DNA from: Xestospongia muta
Taxonomy: Eukaryota > Porifera > Demospongiae > Haplosclerida > Petrosiidae
NCBI GenBank assembly: GCA_963693285.1
Contig: OY848927.1
Span: 2,110,501-2,174,500, forward strand
Length of the DNA: 64,000 nt
Reading direction: 5' to 3'
Part shown: positions 37,900 to 50,250 of the stretch, piece after piece
Layout of the letters: every line of letters starts with the position of its first letter
Numbering within the stretch: the first letter of the stretch is position 1
Translations under genes and position numbers: made by a program
Notes under the pieces: generated by a model
The model's input: the letters and a program-made list of their open reading frames with translations, nothing else
The model's database searches: none
What the model was told of the DNA's origin: nothing

Positions 37900-40800
37900 C
37901 GTGAAAACTGGTTAAATAAGCTGATCTAAAGAGTTTAGTAAGTTTATCTGTCTTAAATATACTAATAAAGTAGTCTAAATAGGTTAAAACTCTAAAATAA
38001 AGTGTTTAGAGCTTTTTGAAAGTTAAAAAAGATTAGAAATTAACTGGGAAAAATGGTAAAATAAACTAAACTAAAGAATTTAGTAAGTTTATTTGTCTTA
38101 AATATACTAAGAAAGTAGTCTAAATAGGTTAGAACTCTAAAATAAAGTGTTTAGAGCTTTTTGAAAGTTTAAAAAGATTAGAAATTAACTGTGAAAACTG
38201 GTTAAATAAGCTGATCTAAAGAGTTTAGTAAGTTTATCTGTCTTAAATATACTAATAAAGTAGTCTAAATAGGTTAAAACTCTACAATAAAGAGTTTAGA
38301 GCTTTTTGAAAGTTAAAAAAGATTCGAAATTAACGATGAAAACTGGTTAAATAAGCTGATCTAAAGAGTTTAGTAAGTTTATCTGTCTTAAATATAATAA
38401 TAAAGTAGTCTAAATAGGTTAAAACTATAAAATAAAGTGTTTAGAGCTTTTTGAAAGTTAAAAAAGATTAGAAATTAACTGTGAAAACTGGTTAAATAAA
38501 CTGATCTAAAGATTTTAGTAAGTTAATCTGTCTTAAATATACTAATAAAGTAGTCTAAATAGGTTAAAACTCTAAAATAAAGAGTTTAGAGCTTTTTGAA
38601 AGTTAAAAAAGATTAGAAATTAACTGTGAAAACTGGTTAAATAAACTGATCTAAAGAGTTTAGTAAGTTTATCTGTCTTAAATATACTAATAAAGTAGTC
38701 TAAATAGGTTAAAACTCTAAAATAAAGTGTTTAGAGCTTTTTGAAAGTTTAAAAAGATTAGAAATTAACTGTCAAAACTGGTTAAATAAACTAATCTACA
38801 GAATTTAGTAAGTTTATTTGTCTTAAATATACTAATAAAGTAGTCTAAATAGGTTAAAACTCTAAAATAAAGAGTTTAGAGCTTTTTGAAAGTTAAAAAA
38901 GATTAGAAATTAACTGTCAAAACTGGTTAAATAAGCTGATCTAAAGAGTTTAGTAAGTTTATCTGTCTTAAATATACTAATCAATTAGTCTAAATAGGTT
39001 AAAACTCTAAAATAAAGAGTTTAGAGCTTTTTGAAAGTTAAAAAAGATTAGAAATTAACTGTGAAAACTGGTTAAATAAGCTGATCTAAAGAGTTTAGTA
39101 AGTTTATCTGTCTTAAATATACTAATAAAGTAGTCTAAATAGGTTAAAACTCGAAAATAAAGAGTTTAGAGCTTTTTGAAAGTTTAAAAAGATTAGAAAT
39201 TAACTGTGAAAACTGGTTAAATAAGCTGATCTAAAGAGTTTAGTAAGTTTATCTGTCTTAAATATACTAATAAAGTAGTCTAAATAGGTTAAAACTATAA
39301 AATAAAGTGTTTAGAGCTTTTTGAAAGTTAAAAAAGATTAGAAATTAACTGTGAAAACTGGTTAAATAAGCTGATCTAAAGAGTTTAGTAAGTTTATCTG
39401 TCTTAAATGTACTAATAAAGTAGTCTAAATAGGTTAAAACTCTAAAATAAAGAGGTTAGAGCTTTTTGAAAGTTTAAAAAGATTAGAAATTAACGGTGAA
39501 AACTGGTTAAATAAGCTGATCTAAAGAGTTTAGTAAGTTTATCTGTCTTAAATATACTAATAAAGTAGTCTAAATAGGTTAAAACTCTAAAATAAAGTGT
39601 TTAGAGCTTTTTGAAAGTTAAAAAAGATTAGAAATTAACTGTGAAAACTGGTTAAATAAGCTGATCTAAAGAGTTTAGTAAGTTTATCTGTCTTAAATAT
39701 ACTAATAAAGTAGTCTAAATAGGTTAAAACTCTAAAATAAAGAGTTTAGAGCTTTTTGAAAGTTAAAAAAGATTAGAAATTAACGGTGAAAACTGGTTAA
39801 ATAAGCTGATCTAAAGAGTTTAGTGAGTTTATCTGTCTTAAATATACTAATAAAGTAGTCTAAATAGGTTAAAACTATAAAATAAAGTGTTTAGAGCTTT
39901 TTGAAAGTTTAAAAAGATTAGAAATTAACTGTGAAAACTGGTTAAATAAGCTGATCTAAAGAGTTTAGTAAGTTTATCTGTCTTAAATATACTAATAAAG
40001 TAGTCTAAATAGGTTAAAACTCGAAAATAAAGAGTTTAGAGCTTTTTGAAAGTTAAAAAAGATTAGAAATTAACTGTGAAAACTGGTTAAATAAGCTGAT
40101 CTAAAGAGTTTAGTAAGTTTATCTGTCTTAAATATACTAATAAAGTAGTCTAAATAGGTTAAAACTCGAAAATAAAGAGTTTAGAGCTTTTTGAAAGTTT
40201 AAAAAGATTAGAAATTAACTGTGAAAACTGGTTAAATAAGCTGATCTAAAGAGTTTAGTAAGTTTATCTGTCTTAAATATACTAATAAAGTAGTCTAAAT
40301 AGGTTAAAACTCTAAAATAAAGTGTTTAGAGCTTTTTGAAAGTTAAAAAATATTAGAAATTAACTGGGAAAAATGGTTAAATAAACTAATCTAAAGAATT
40401 TAGTAAGTTTATTTGTCTTAAATATACTAAGAAAGTAGTCTAAATAGGTTAAAACTCTAAAATAAAGTGTTTAGAGCTTTTTGAAAGTTTAAAAAGATTA
40501 GAAATTAACTGTGAAAACTGGTTAAATAAGCTGATCTAAAGAGTTTAGTAAGTTTATCTGTCTTAAATATACTAATAAAGTAGTCTAAATAGGTTAAAAC
40601 TCTAAAATAAAGTGTTTAGAGCTTTTTGAAAGTTAACAAAGATTAGAAATTAACTGAGAAAACTGGTTAAATAAGCTGATCTAAAGAGTTTAGTAAGTTT
40701 ATCTGTCTTAAATATACTAATAAAGTAGTCTAAATAGGTTAAAACTCTAAAATAAAGTGTTTAGAGCTTTTTGAAAGTTAAAAAAGATTAGAAATTAACT

Positions 40801-41550
40801 GTGAAAACTGGTTAAATAAGCTGATCTAAAGAGTTTAGTAAGTTTATCTGTCTTAAATATACTAATAAAGTAGTCTAAATAGGTTAAAACTCTAAAATAA
40901 AGTGTTTAGAGCTTTTTGAAAGTTAAAAAAGATTAGAAATTAACTGTGAAAACTGGTTAAATAAGCTGATCTAAAGAGTTTAGTAAGTTTATCTGTCTTA
41001 AATATACTAATAAAGTAGTCTAAATAGGTTAAAACTCTAAAATAAAGAGTTTAGAGCTTTTTGAAAGTTAAAAAGGATTAGAAATTAACTGTGAAAACTG
41101 GTTAAATAAGCTGATCTAAAGAGTTTAGTAAGTTTATCTGTCTTAAATATACTAATAAAGTAGTCTAAATAGGTTAAAACTCTAAAATGAAGAGTTTAGA
41201 GCTTTTTGAAAGTTAAAAAAGATTAGAAATTAACTGTGAAAACTGGTTAAATAAGCTGATCTAAAGAGTTTAGTAAGTTTATCTGTCTTAAATATACTAA
41301 TAAAGTAGTCTAAATAGGTTAAAACTCTAAAATAAAGATTTTAAAGCTTTTTGAAAGTTAAAAAAGATTAGAAATTAACTGTGAAAACTGGTTAAATAAG
41401 ATAATCTAAAGAGTTTAGTAAGTTTATCTGTCTTAAATATACTAATAAAGTAGTCTAAATAGGTTAAAACTCGAAAATAAAGAGTTTAGAGCTTTTTGAA
41501 AGTTAAAAAAGATTAGAAATTAACTGTCAAAACTGGTTAAATAAGCTGAT
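37900..41550. repeat. Duplicated block D, left copy
   Basis: Repeated at 46,890-50,250. Markers are aaatggtaaaataaac (38,051/47,041), tctacaataa (38,281/47,271), agttaatctg (38,521/47,511), aatcaattag (38,979/47,969), tcttaaatgt (39,401/48,390), tagtgagttt (39,821/48,810), taacaaag (40,634/49,478), tctaaaatga (41,181/49,880) and aataaagatt (41,331/50,030). The offset runs 8,990 (exactly 62 x 145), 8,989, 8,844, 8,699. The right copy is therefore two single monomers shorter, one lost in each of two places. Confidence 0.93.
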
Positions 41551-44500
41551 CTAAAGAGTTTAGTAAGTTTATCTGTCTTAAATATACTAATAAATTAGTC
41601 TCAATAGGTTAAAACTCGAAAATAAAGAGTTTAGAGCTTTTTGAAAGTTAAAAAAGATTAGAAATTAACTGTGAAAACTGGTTAAATAAGCTGATCTAAA
41701 GAGTTTAGTAAGTTTATCTGTCTTAAATATACTAATAAAGTAGTCTAAATAGGTTAAAACTCGAAAATAAAGAGTTTAGAGCTTTTTGAAAGTTAAAAAA
41801 GATTAGAAATTAACTGTGAAAACTGGTTAAATAAGCTGATCTAAAGAGTTTAGTAAGTTTATCTGTCTTAAATATACTAATAAAGTAGTCTAAATAGGTT
41901 AAAACGCAAAAATAAAGTGTTTTTAGCTTTTTGAAAGTTTAATAAGATTAGAAATTAACCGTGAAAACTGGTTAAATAAGATAATCTAAAGAGTTTAGTA
42001 AGTTTATCTGTCTTAAATATACTAATAAATTAGTCTAAATAGGTTAAAACTCTAAAATAAAGAGTTTAGAGCTTTTTGAAAGTTAAAAAAGATTAGAAAT
42101 TAACTGTGAAAACTGGTTAAATAAGCTGATCTAAAGAGTTTAGTAAGTTTATCTGTCTTAAATATACTAATAAAGTAGTCTAAATAGGTTAAAACTCGAA
42201 AATAAAGAGTTTAGAGCTTTTTGAAAGTTAAAAAAGATTAGAAATTAACTGTGAAAACTGGTTAAATAAGCTGATCTAAAGAGTTTAGTAAGTTTATCTG
42301 TCTTCAATATACTAATAAAGTAGTCTAAATAGGTTAAAACTCTAAAATAAAGAGTTTAGAGCTTTTTGAAAGTTAAAAAAGATTAGAAATTAACTGTGAA
42401 AACTGGTTAAATAAGCTGATCTAAAGAGTTTAGTAAGTTTATCTGTCTTAAATATACTAATAAAGTAGTCTAAATAGGTTAAAACTCTAAAATGAAGAGT
42501 TTAGAGCTTTTTGAAAGTTAAAAAAGATTCGAAATTAACTGTGAAAACTGGTTAAATAAGCTGATCTAAAGAGTTTAGTAAGTTTATCTGTCTTAAATAT
42601 ACTAATAAAGTAGTCTAAATAGGTTAAAACTCTAAAATAAAGATTTTAAAGCTTTTTGAAAGTTAAAAAAGATTAGAAATTATCTGTGAAAACTGGTTAA
42701 ATAAGATAATCTAAAGAGTTTAGTAAGTTTATCTGTCTTAAATATACTAATAAAGTAGTCTAAATAGGTTAAAACTCGAAAATAAAGAGTTTAGAGCTTT
42801 TTGAAAGTTAAAAAAGATTAGAAATTAACCGTGAAAACTGGTTAAATAAGCTGATCTAAAGAGTTTAGTAAGTTTATCTGTCTTAAATATACTAATAAAT
42901 TAGTCTCAATAGGTTAAAACTCGAAAATAAAGAGTTTAGAGCTTTTAGAAAGTTAAAAAAGATTAGAAATTAACTGTGAAAACTGGTTAAATAAGCTGAT
43001 CTAAAGAGTTTAGTAAGTTTATCTGTCTTAAATATACTAATAAAGTAGTCTAAATAGGTTAAAACTCGAAAATAAAGAGTTTAGAGCTTTTTGAAAGTTA
43101 AAAAAGATTAGAAATTAACTGTGAAAACTGGTTAAATAAGCTGATCTAAAGAGTTTAGTAAGTTTATCTGTCTTAAATATACTAATAAAGTAGTCTAAAT
43201 AGGTTAAAACGCAAAAATAAAGTGTTTTTAGCTTTTTGAAAGTTTAATAAGATTAGAAATTAACCGTGAAAACTGGTTAAATAAGCTGATCTAAAGAGTT
43301 TAGTAAGTTTATCTGTCTTAAATATACTAATAAATTAGTCTAAATAGGTTAAAACTCTAAAATAAAGAGTTTAGAACTTTTTGAAAGTTAAAAAAGATTA
43401 GAAATTAACTGTGAAAACTGGTTAAATAAGCTGATCTAAAGAGTTTAGTAAGTTTATCTGTCTTAAATATACTAATAAAGTAGTCTAAATAGGTTAAAAC
43501 TCGAAAATAAAGAGTTTAGAGCTTTTTGAAAGTTAAAAAAGATTAGAAATTAACTGTGAAAACTGGTTAAATAAGCTGATCTAAAGAGTTTAGTAAGTTT
43601 ATCTGTCTTAAATATACTAATAAAGTAGTCTAAATAGGTTAAAACTCGAAAATAAAGAGTTTAGAGCTTTTTGAAAGTTAAAAAAGATTAGAAATTAACT
43701 GTGAAAACTGGTTAAATAAGCTGATCTAAAGAGTTTAGTAACTTTATCTGTCTTAAATATACTAATAAAGTAGTCTAAATATGTTAAACCTCGAAAATAA
43801 AGAGTTTAGAGCTTTTTGAAAGTTAAAAAAGATTAGAAATTAACTGTGAAAACTGGTTAAAAAAGCTGATCTAAAGAGTTTAGTAAGTTTATCTGTCTTA
43901 AATATACTAATAAAGTAGTCTAAATAGGTTAAAACTCGAAAATAAAGAGTTTAGAGCTTTTTGAAAGTTAAAAAAGATTAGAAATTAACTGTGAAAACTG
44001 GTTAAATAAGCTGATCTAAAGAGTTTAGTAAGTTTATCTGTCTTAAATATACTAATAAAGTAGTCTAAATAGGTTAAAACGCAAAAATAAAGTGTTTTTA
44101 GCTTTTTGAAAGTTTAATAAGATTAGAAATTAACCGTGAAAACTGGTTAAATAAGATGATCTAAAGAGTTTAGTAAGTTTATCTGTCTTAAATATACTAA
44201 TAAATTAGTCTAAATAGGTTAAAACTCTAAAATAAAGAGTTTAGAGCTTTTTGAAAGTTAAAAAAGATTAGAAATTAACTGTGAAAACTGGTTAAATAAG
44301 CTGATCTAAAGAGTTTAGTAACTTTATCTGTCTTAAATATACTAATAAAGTAGTCTAAATATGTTAAACCTCGAAAATAAAGAGTTTAGAGCTTTTTGAA
44401 AGTTAAAAAAGATTAGAAATTAACTGTGAAAACTGGTTAAATAAGCTGATCTAAAGAGTTTAGTAAGTTTATCTGTCTTAAATATACTAATAAAGTAGTC

Positions 44501-46100
44501 TAAATAGGTTAAAACTCGAAAATAAAGAGTTTAGAGCTTTTTGAAAGTTAAAAAAGATTAGAAATTAACTGTGAAAACTGGTTAAATAAGCTGATCTAAA
44601 GAGTTTAGTAAGTTTATCTGTCTTCAATATACTAATAAAGTAGTCTAAATAGGTTAAAACTCTAAAATAAAGAGTTTAGAGCTTTTTGAAAGTTAAAAAA
44701 GATTAGAAATTAACTGTGAAAACTGGTTAAATAAGCTGATCTAAAGAGTTTAGTAAGTTTATCTGTCTTAAATATACTAATAAAGTAGTCTAAATAGGTT
44801 AAAACTCTAAAATGAAGAGTTTAGAGCTTTTTGAAAGTTAAAAAAGATTAGAAATTAACTGTGAAAACTGGTTAAATAAGCTGATCTAAAGAGTTTAGTA
44901 AGTTTATCTGTCTTAAATATACTAATAAAGTAGTCTAAATAGGTTAAAACTCTAAAATAAAGATTTTAAAGCTTTTTGAAAGTTAAAAAAGATTAGAAAT
45001 TAACTGTGAAAACTGGTTAAATAAGATAATCTAAAGAGTTTAGTAAGTTTATCTGTCTTAAATATACTAATAAAGTAGTCTAAATAGGTTAAAACTCGAA
45101 AATAAAGAGTTTAGAGGTTTTTGAAAGTTAAAAAAGATTAGAAATTAACTGTGAAAACTGGTTAAATAAGCTGATCTAAAGAGTTTAGTAAGTTTATCTG
45201 TCTTAAATATACTAATAAATTAGTCTCAATAGGTTAAAACTCGAAAATAAAGAGTTTAGAGCTTTTTGAAAGTTAAAAAAGATTAGAAATTAACTGTGAA
45301 AACTGGTTAAATAAGCTGATCTAAAGAGTTTAGTAAGTTTATCTGTCTTAAATATACTAATAAAGTAGTCTAAATAGGTTAAAACGCAAAAATAAAGTGT
45401 TTTTAGCTTTTTGAAAGTTTAATAAGATTAGAAATTAACCGTGAAAACTGGTTAAATAAGATGATCTAAAGAGTTTAGTAAGTTTATCTGTCTTAAATAT
45501 ACTAATAAATTAGTCTAAATAGGTTAAAACTCTAAAATAAAGAGTTTAGAGCTTTTTGAAAGTTAAAAAAGATTAGAAATTAACTGTGAAAACTGGTTAA
45601 ATAAGCTGATCTAAAGAGTTTAGTAAGTTTATCTGTCTTAAATATACTAATAAAGTAGTCTAAATAGGTTTAAACTCGAAAATAAAGAGTTTAGAGCTTT
45701 TTGAAAGTTAAAAAAGATTAGAAATTAACTGTGAAAACTGGTTAAATAAGCTGATCTAAAGAGTTTAGTAAGTTTATCTGTCTTAAATATACTAATAAAG
45801 TAGTCTAAATAGGTTAAAACTCGAAAATAAAGAGTTTAGAGCTTTTTGAAAGTTAAAAAAGATTAGAAATTAACTGTGAAAACTGGTTAAATAAGCTGAT
45901 CTAAAGAGTTTAGTAACTTTATCTGTCTTAAATATACTAATAAAGTAGTCTAAATATGTTAAACCTCGAAAATAAAGAGTTTAGAGCTTTTTGAAAGTTA
46001 AAAAAGATTAGAAATTAACTGTCAAAACTGGTTAAAAAAGCTGATCTAAAGAGTTTAGTAAGTTTATCTGTCTTAAATATACTAATAAAGTAGTCTAAAT
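41181..46100. repeat. Local amplification with exact-multiple spacing
   Basis: Rare markers recur at distances that are exact multiples of 145. tctaaaatga lies at 41,181, 42,486 and 44,806 (1,305 = 9 units, 2,320 = 16 units). aataaagatt lies at 41,331, 42,636, 44,956 and 46,696 (9, 16 and 12 units). aaaacgcaaa lies at 41,901, 43,206, 44,076 and 45,381 (9, 6 and 9 units). actttatctg lies at 43,741, 44,321 and 45,916 (4 and 11 units). tcaatagg lies at 41,601, 42,906 and 45,226. The first part overlaps the end of block D. The lack of any phase slip suggests recent growth. Confidence 0.92.
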
Positions 46101-46889
46101 AGGTTAAAACTCAAAAATAAAGTGTTTTTAGCTTTTTGAAAGTTAAAAAAGATTAGAAATTAACTGTGAAAACTGGTTAAATAAACTGATCTAAAGAGTT
46201 TAGTAAGTTTATCTGTCTTAAATATACTAATAAAGTAGTCTAAATAGGTTAAAACTCTAAAATAAAGAGTTTAGAGCTTTTTGAAAGTTTAAAAAGATTA
46301 GAAATTAACCGTGGAAACTGGTTAAATAAGCTGATCTAAAGAGTTTAGTAAGTTTATCTGTCTTAAATATACTAATAAAGTAGTCTAAATAGGTTAAAAC
46401 TCGAAAATAAAGAGTTTAGAGCTTTTTGAAAGTTAAAAAAGATTAGAAATTAACTGTGAAAACTGGTTAAATAAGCTGATCTAAAGAGTTTAGTAAGTTT
46501 ATCTGTCTTAAATATACTAATAAAGTAGTCTAAATAGGTTAAAACTCGAAAATAAAGAGTTTAGAGCTTTTTGAAAGTTAAAAAAGATTAGAAATTAACT
46601 GTGAAAACTGGTTAAATAAGCTGATCTAAAGAGTTTAGTAAGTTTATCTGTCTTAAATATACTAATAAAGTAGTCTAAATAGGTTAAAACTCTAAAATAA
46701 AGATTTTAAAGCTTTTTGAAAGTTAAAAAAGATTAGAAATTAACTGTGAAAACTGGTTAAATAAGCTGATCTAAAGAGTTTAGTAAGTTTATCTGTCTTA
46801 AATATACTAATAAAGTAGTCTAAATAGGTTAAAACTCGAAAATAAAGAGTTTAGAGCTTTTTGAAAGTTAAAAAAGATTAGAAATTAAC

Positions 46890-49800
46890 TGTGAAAACTG
46901 GTTAAATAAGCTGATCTAAAGAGTTTAGTAAGTTTATCTGTCTTAAATATACTAATAAAGTAGTCTAAATAGGTTAAAACTCTAAAATAAAGTGTTTAGA
47001 GCTTTTTGAAAGTTAAAAAAGATTAGAAATTAACTGGGAAAAATGGTAAAATAAACTAAACTAAAGAATTTAGTAAGTTTATTTGTCTTAAATATACTAA
47101 GAAAGTAGTCTAAATAGGTTAAAACTCTAAAATAAAGTGTTTAGAGCTTTTTGAAAGTTTAAAAAGATTAGAAATTAACTGTGAAAACTGGTTAAATAAG
47201 CTGATCTAAAGAGTTTAGTAAGTTTATCTGTCTTAAATATACTAATAAAGTAGTCTAAATAGGTTAAAACTCTACAATAAAGAGTTTAGAGCTTTTTGAA
47301 AGTTAAAAAAGATTCGAAATTAACGATGAAAACTGGTTAAATAAGCTGATCTAAAGAGTTTAGTAAGTTTATCTGTCTTAAATATACTAATAAAGTAGTC
47401 TAAATAGGTTAAAACTATAAAATAAAGTGTTTAGAGCTTTTTGAAAGTTAAAAAAGATTAGAAATTAACTGTGAAAACTGGTTAAATAAACTGATCTAAA
47501 GATTTTAGTAAGTTAATCTGTCTTAAATATACTAATAAAGTAGTCTAAATAGGTTAAAACTCTAAAATAAAGAGTTTAGAGCTTTTTGAAAGTTAAAAAA
47601 GATTAGAAATTAACTGTGAAAACTGGTTAAATAAGCTGATCTAAAGAGTTTAGTAAGTTTATCTGTCTTAAATATACTAATAAAGTAGTCTAAATAGGTT
47701 AAAACTCTAAAATAAAGTGTTTAGAGCTTTTTGAAAGTTTAAAAAGATTAGAAATTAACTGTCAAAACTGGTTAAATAAACTAATCTACAGAATTTAGTA
47801 AGTTTATTTGTCTTAAATATACTAATAAAGTAGTCTAAATAGGTTAAAACTCTAAAATAAAGAGTTTAGAGCTTTTTGAAAGTTAAAAAAGATTAGAAAT
47901 TAACTGTCAAAACTGGTTAAATAAGTTGATCTAAAGAGTTTAGTAAGTTTATCTGTCTTAAATATACTAATCAATTAGTCTAAATAGGTTAAAACTCTAA
48001 AATAAAGAGTTTAGAGCTTTTTGAAAGTTAAAAAAGATTAGAAATTAACCGTGAAAACTGGTTAAATAAGCTGATCTAAAGAGTTTAGTAAGTTTATCTG
48101 TCTTAAATATACTAATAAAGTAGTCTAAATAGGTTAAAACTCGAAAATAAAGAGTTTAGAGCTTTTTGAAAGTTTAAAAGATTAGAAATTAACTGTGAAA
48201 ACTGGTTAAATAAGCTGATCTAAAGAGTTTAGTAAGTTTATCTGTCTTAAATATACTAATAAAGTAGTCTAAATAGGTTAAAACTATAAAATAAAGTGTT
48301 TAGAGCTTTTTGAAAGTTAAAAAAGATTAGAAATTAACTGTGAAAACTGGTTAAATAAGCTGATCTAAAGAGTTTAGTAAGTTTATCTGTCTTAAATGTA
48401 CTAATAAAGTAGTCTAAATAGGTTAAAACTCTAAAATAAAGAGGTTAGAGCTTTTTGAAAGTTTAAAAAGATTAGAAATTAACCGTGAAAACTGGTTAAA
48501 TAAGCTGATCTAAAGAGTTTAGTAAGTTTATCTGTCTTAAATATACTAATAAAGTAGTCTAAATAGGTTAAAACTCTAAAATAAAGTGTTTAGAGCTTTT
48601 TGAAAGTTAAAAAAGATTAGAAATTAACTGTGAAAACTGGTTAAATAAGCTGATCTAAAGAGTTTAGTAAGTTTATCTGTCTTAAATATACTAATAAAGT
48701 AGTCTAAATAGGTTAAAACTCTAAAATAAAGAGTTTAGAGCTTTTTGAAAGTTAAAAAAGATTAGAAATTAACTGTGAAAACTGGTTAAATAAGCTGATC
48801 TAAAGAGTTTAGTGAGTTTATCTGTCTTAAATATACTAATAAAGTAGTCTAAATAGGTTAAAACTATAAAATAAAGTGTTTAGAGCTTTTTGAAAGTTAA
48901 AAAAGATTAGAAATTAACTGTGAAAACTGGTTAAATAAGCTGATCTAAAGAGTTTAGTAAGTTTATCTGTCTTAAATATACTAATAAAGTAGTCTAAATA
49001 GGTTAAAACTCTAAAATAAAGAGTTTAGAGCTTTTTGAAAGTTTAAAAAGATTAGAAATTAACCATGAAAACTGGTTAAATAAGCTGATCTAAAGAGTTT
49101 AGTAAGTTTATCTGTCTTAAATATACTAAGAAAGTAGTCTAAATAGGTTAAAACTCTAAAATAAAGTGTTTAGAGCTTTTTGAAAGTTAAAAAATATTAG
49201 AAATTAACTGGGAAAAATGGTTAAATAAACTAATCTACAGAATTTAGTAAGTTTATTTGTCTTAAATATACTAAGAAAGTAGTCTAAATAGGTTAAAACT
49301 CTAAAATAAAGTGTTTAGAGCTTTTTGAAAGTTTAAAAAGATTAGAAATTAACTGTCAAAACTGGTTAAATAAGCTGATCTAAAGAGTTTAGTAAGTTTA
49401 TCTGTCTTAAATATACTAATAAAGTAGTCTAAATAGGTTAAAACTCGAAAATAAAGTGTTTAGAGCTTTTTGAAAGTTAACAAAGATTAGAAATTAACTG
49501 AGAAAACTGGTTAAATAAGCTGATCTAAAGAGTTTAGTAAGTTTATCTGTCTTAAATATACTAATAAAGTAGTCTAAATAGGTTAAAACTCGAAAATAAA
49601 GTGTTTAGAGCTTTTTGAAAGTTAAAAAAGATTAGAAATTAACTGTGAAAACTGGTTAAATAAACTGATCTAAAGAGTTTAGTAAGTTTATCTGTCTTAA
49701 ATATACTAATAAAGTAGTCTAAATAGGTTAAAACTCTAAAATAAAGAGTTTAGAGCTTTTTGAAAGTTAAAAAAGATTAGAAATTAACTGTGAAAACTGG

Positions 49801-50250
49801 TTAAATAAGCTGATCTAAAGAGTTTAGTAAGTTTATCTGTCTTAAATATACTAATAAAGTAGTCTAAATAGGTTAAAACTCTAAAATGAAGAGTTTAGAG
49901 CTTTTTGAAAGTTAAAAAAGATTAGAAATTAACTGTGAAAACTGGTTAAATAAGCTGATCTAAAGAGTTTAGTAAGTTTATTTGTCTTAAATATACTAAT
50001 AAAGTAGTCTAAATAGGTTAAAACTCTAAAATAAAGATTTTAAAGCTTTTTGAAAGTTAAAAAAGATTAGAAATTAACTGTGAAAACTGGTTAAATAAGA
50101 TAATCTAAAGAGTTTAGTAAGTTTATCTGTCTTAAATATACTAATAAAGTAGTCTAAATAGGTTAAAACTCGAAAATAAAGAGTTTAGAGCTTTTTGAAA
50201 GTTAAAAAAGATTAGAAATTAACTGTGAAAACTGGTTAAATAAGCTGATC
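46890..50250. repeat. Duplicated block D, right copy
   Basis: This is the partner of 37,900-41,550. One monomer is missing between about 48,850 and 49,195 and another between 49,500 and 49,880. A one-base loss near 48,178 (gtttaaaagatt) accounts for the change from 8,990 to 8,989. The two copies lie on either side of the 41-46 kb amplification. Confidence 0.92.

Noticed and set aside
20690..50250. Large duplications as pure assembly error
   Set aside because: Copies differ by private substitutions and by whole-monomer losses at different places, which an artificial duplication would not produce. Collapse or expansion of some copies cannot be excluded without the reads.
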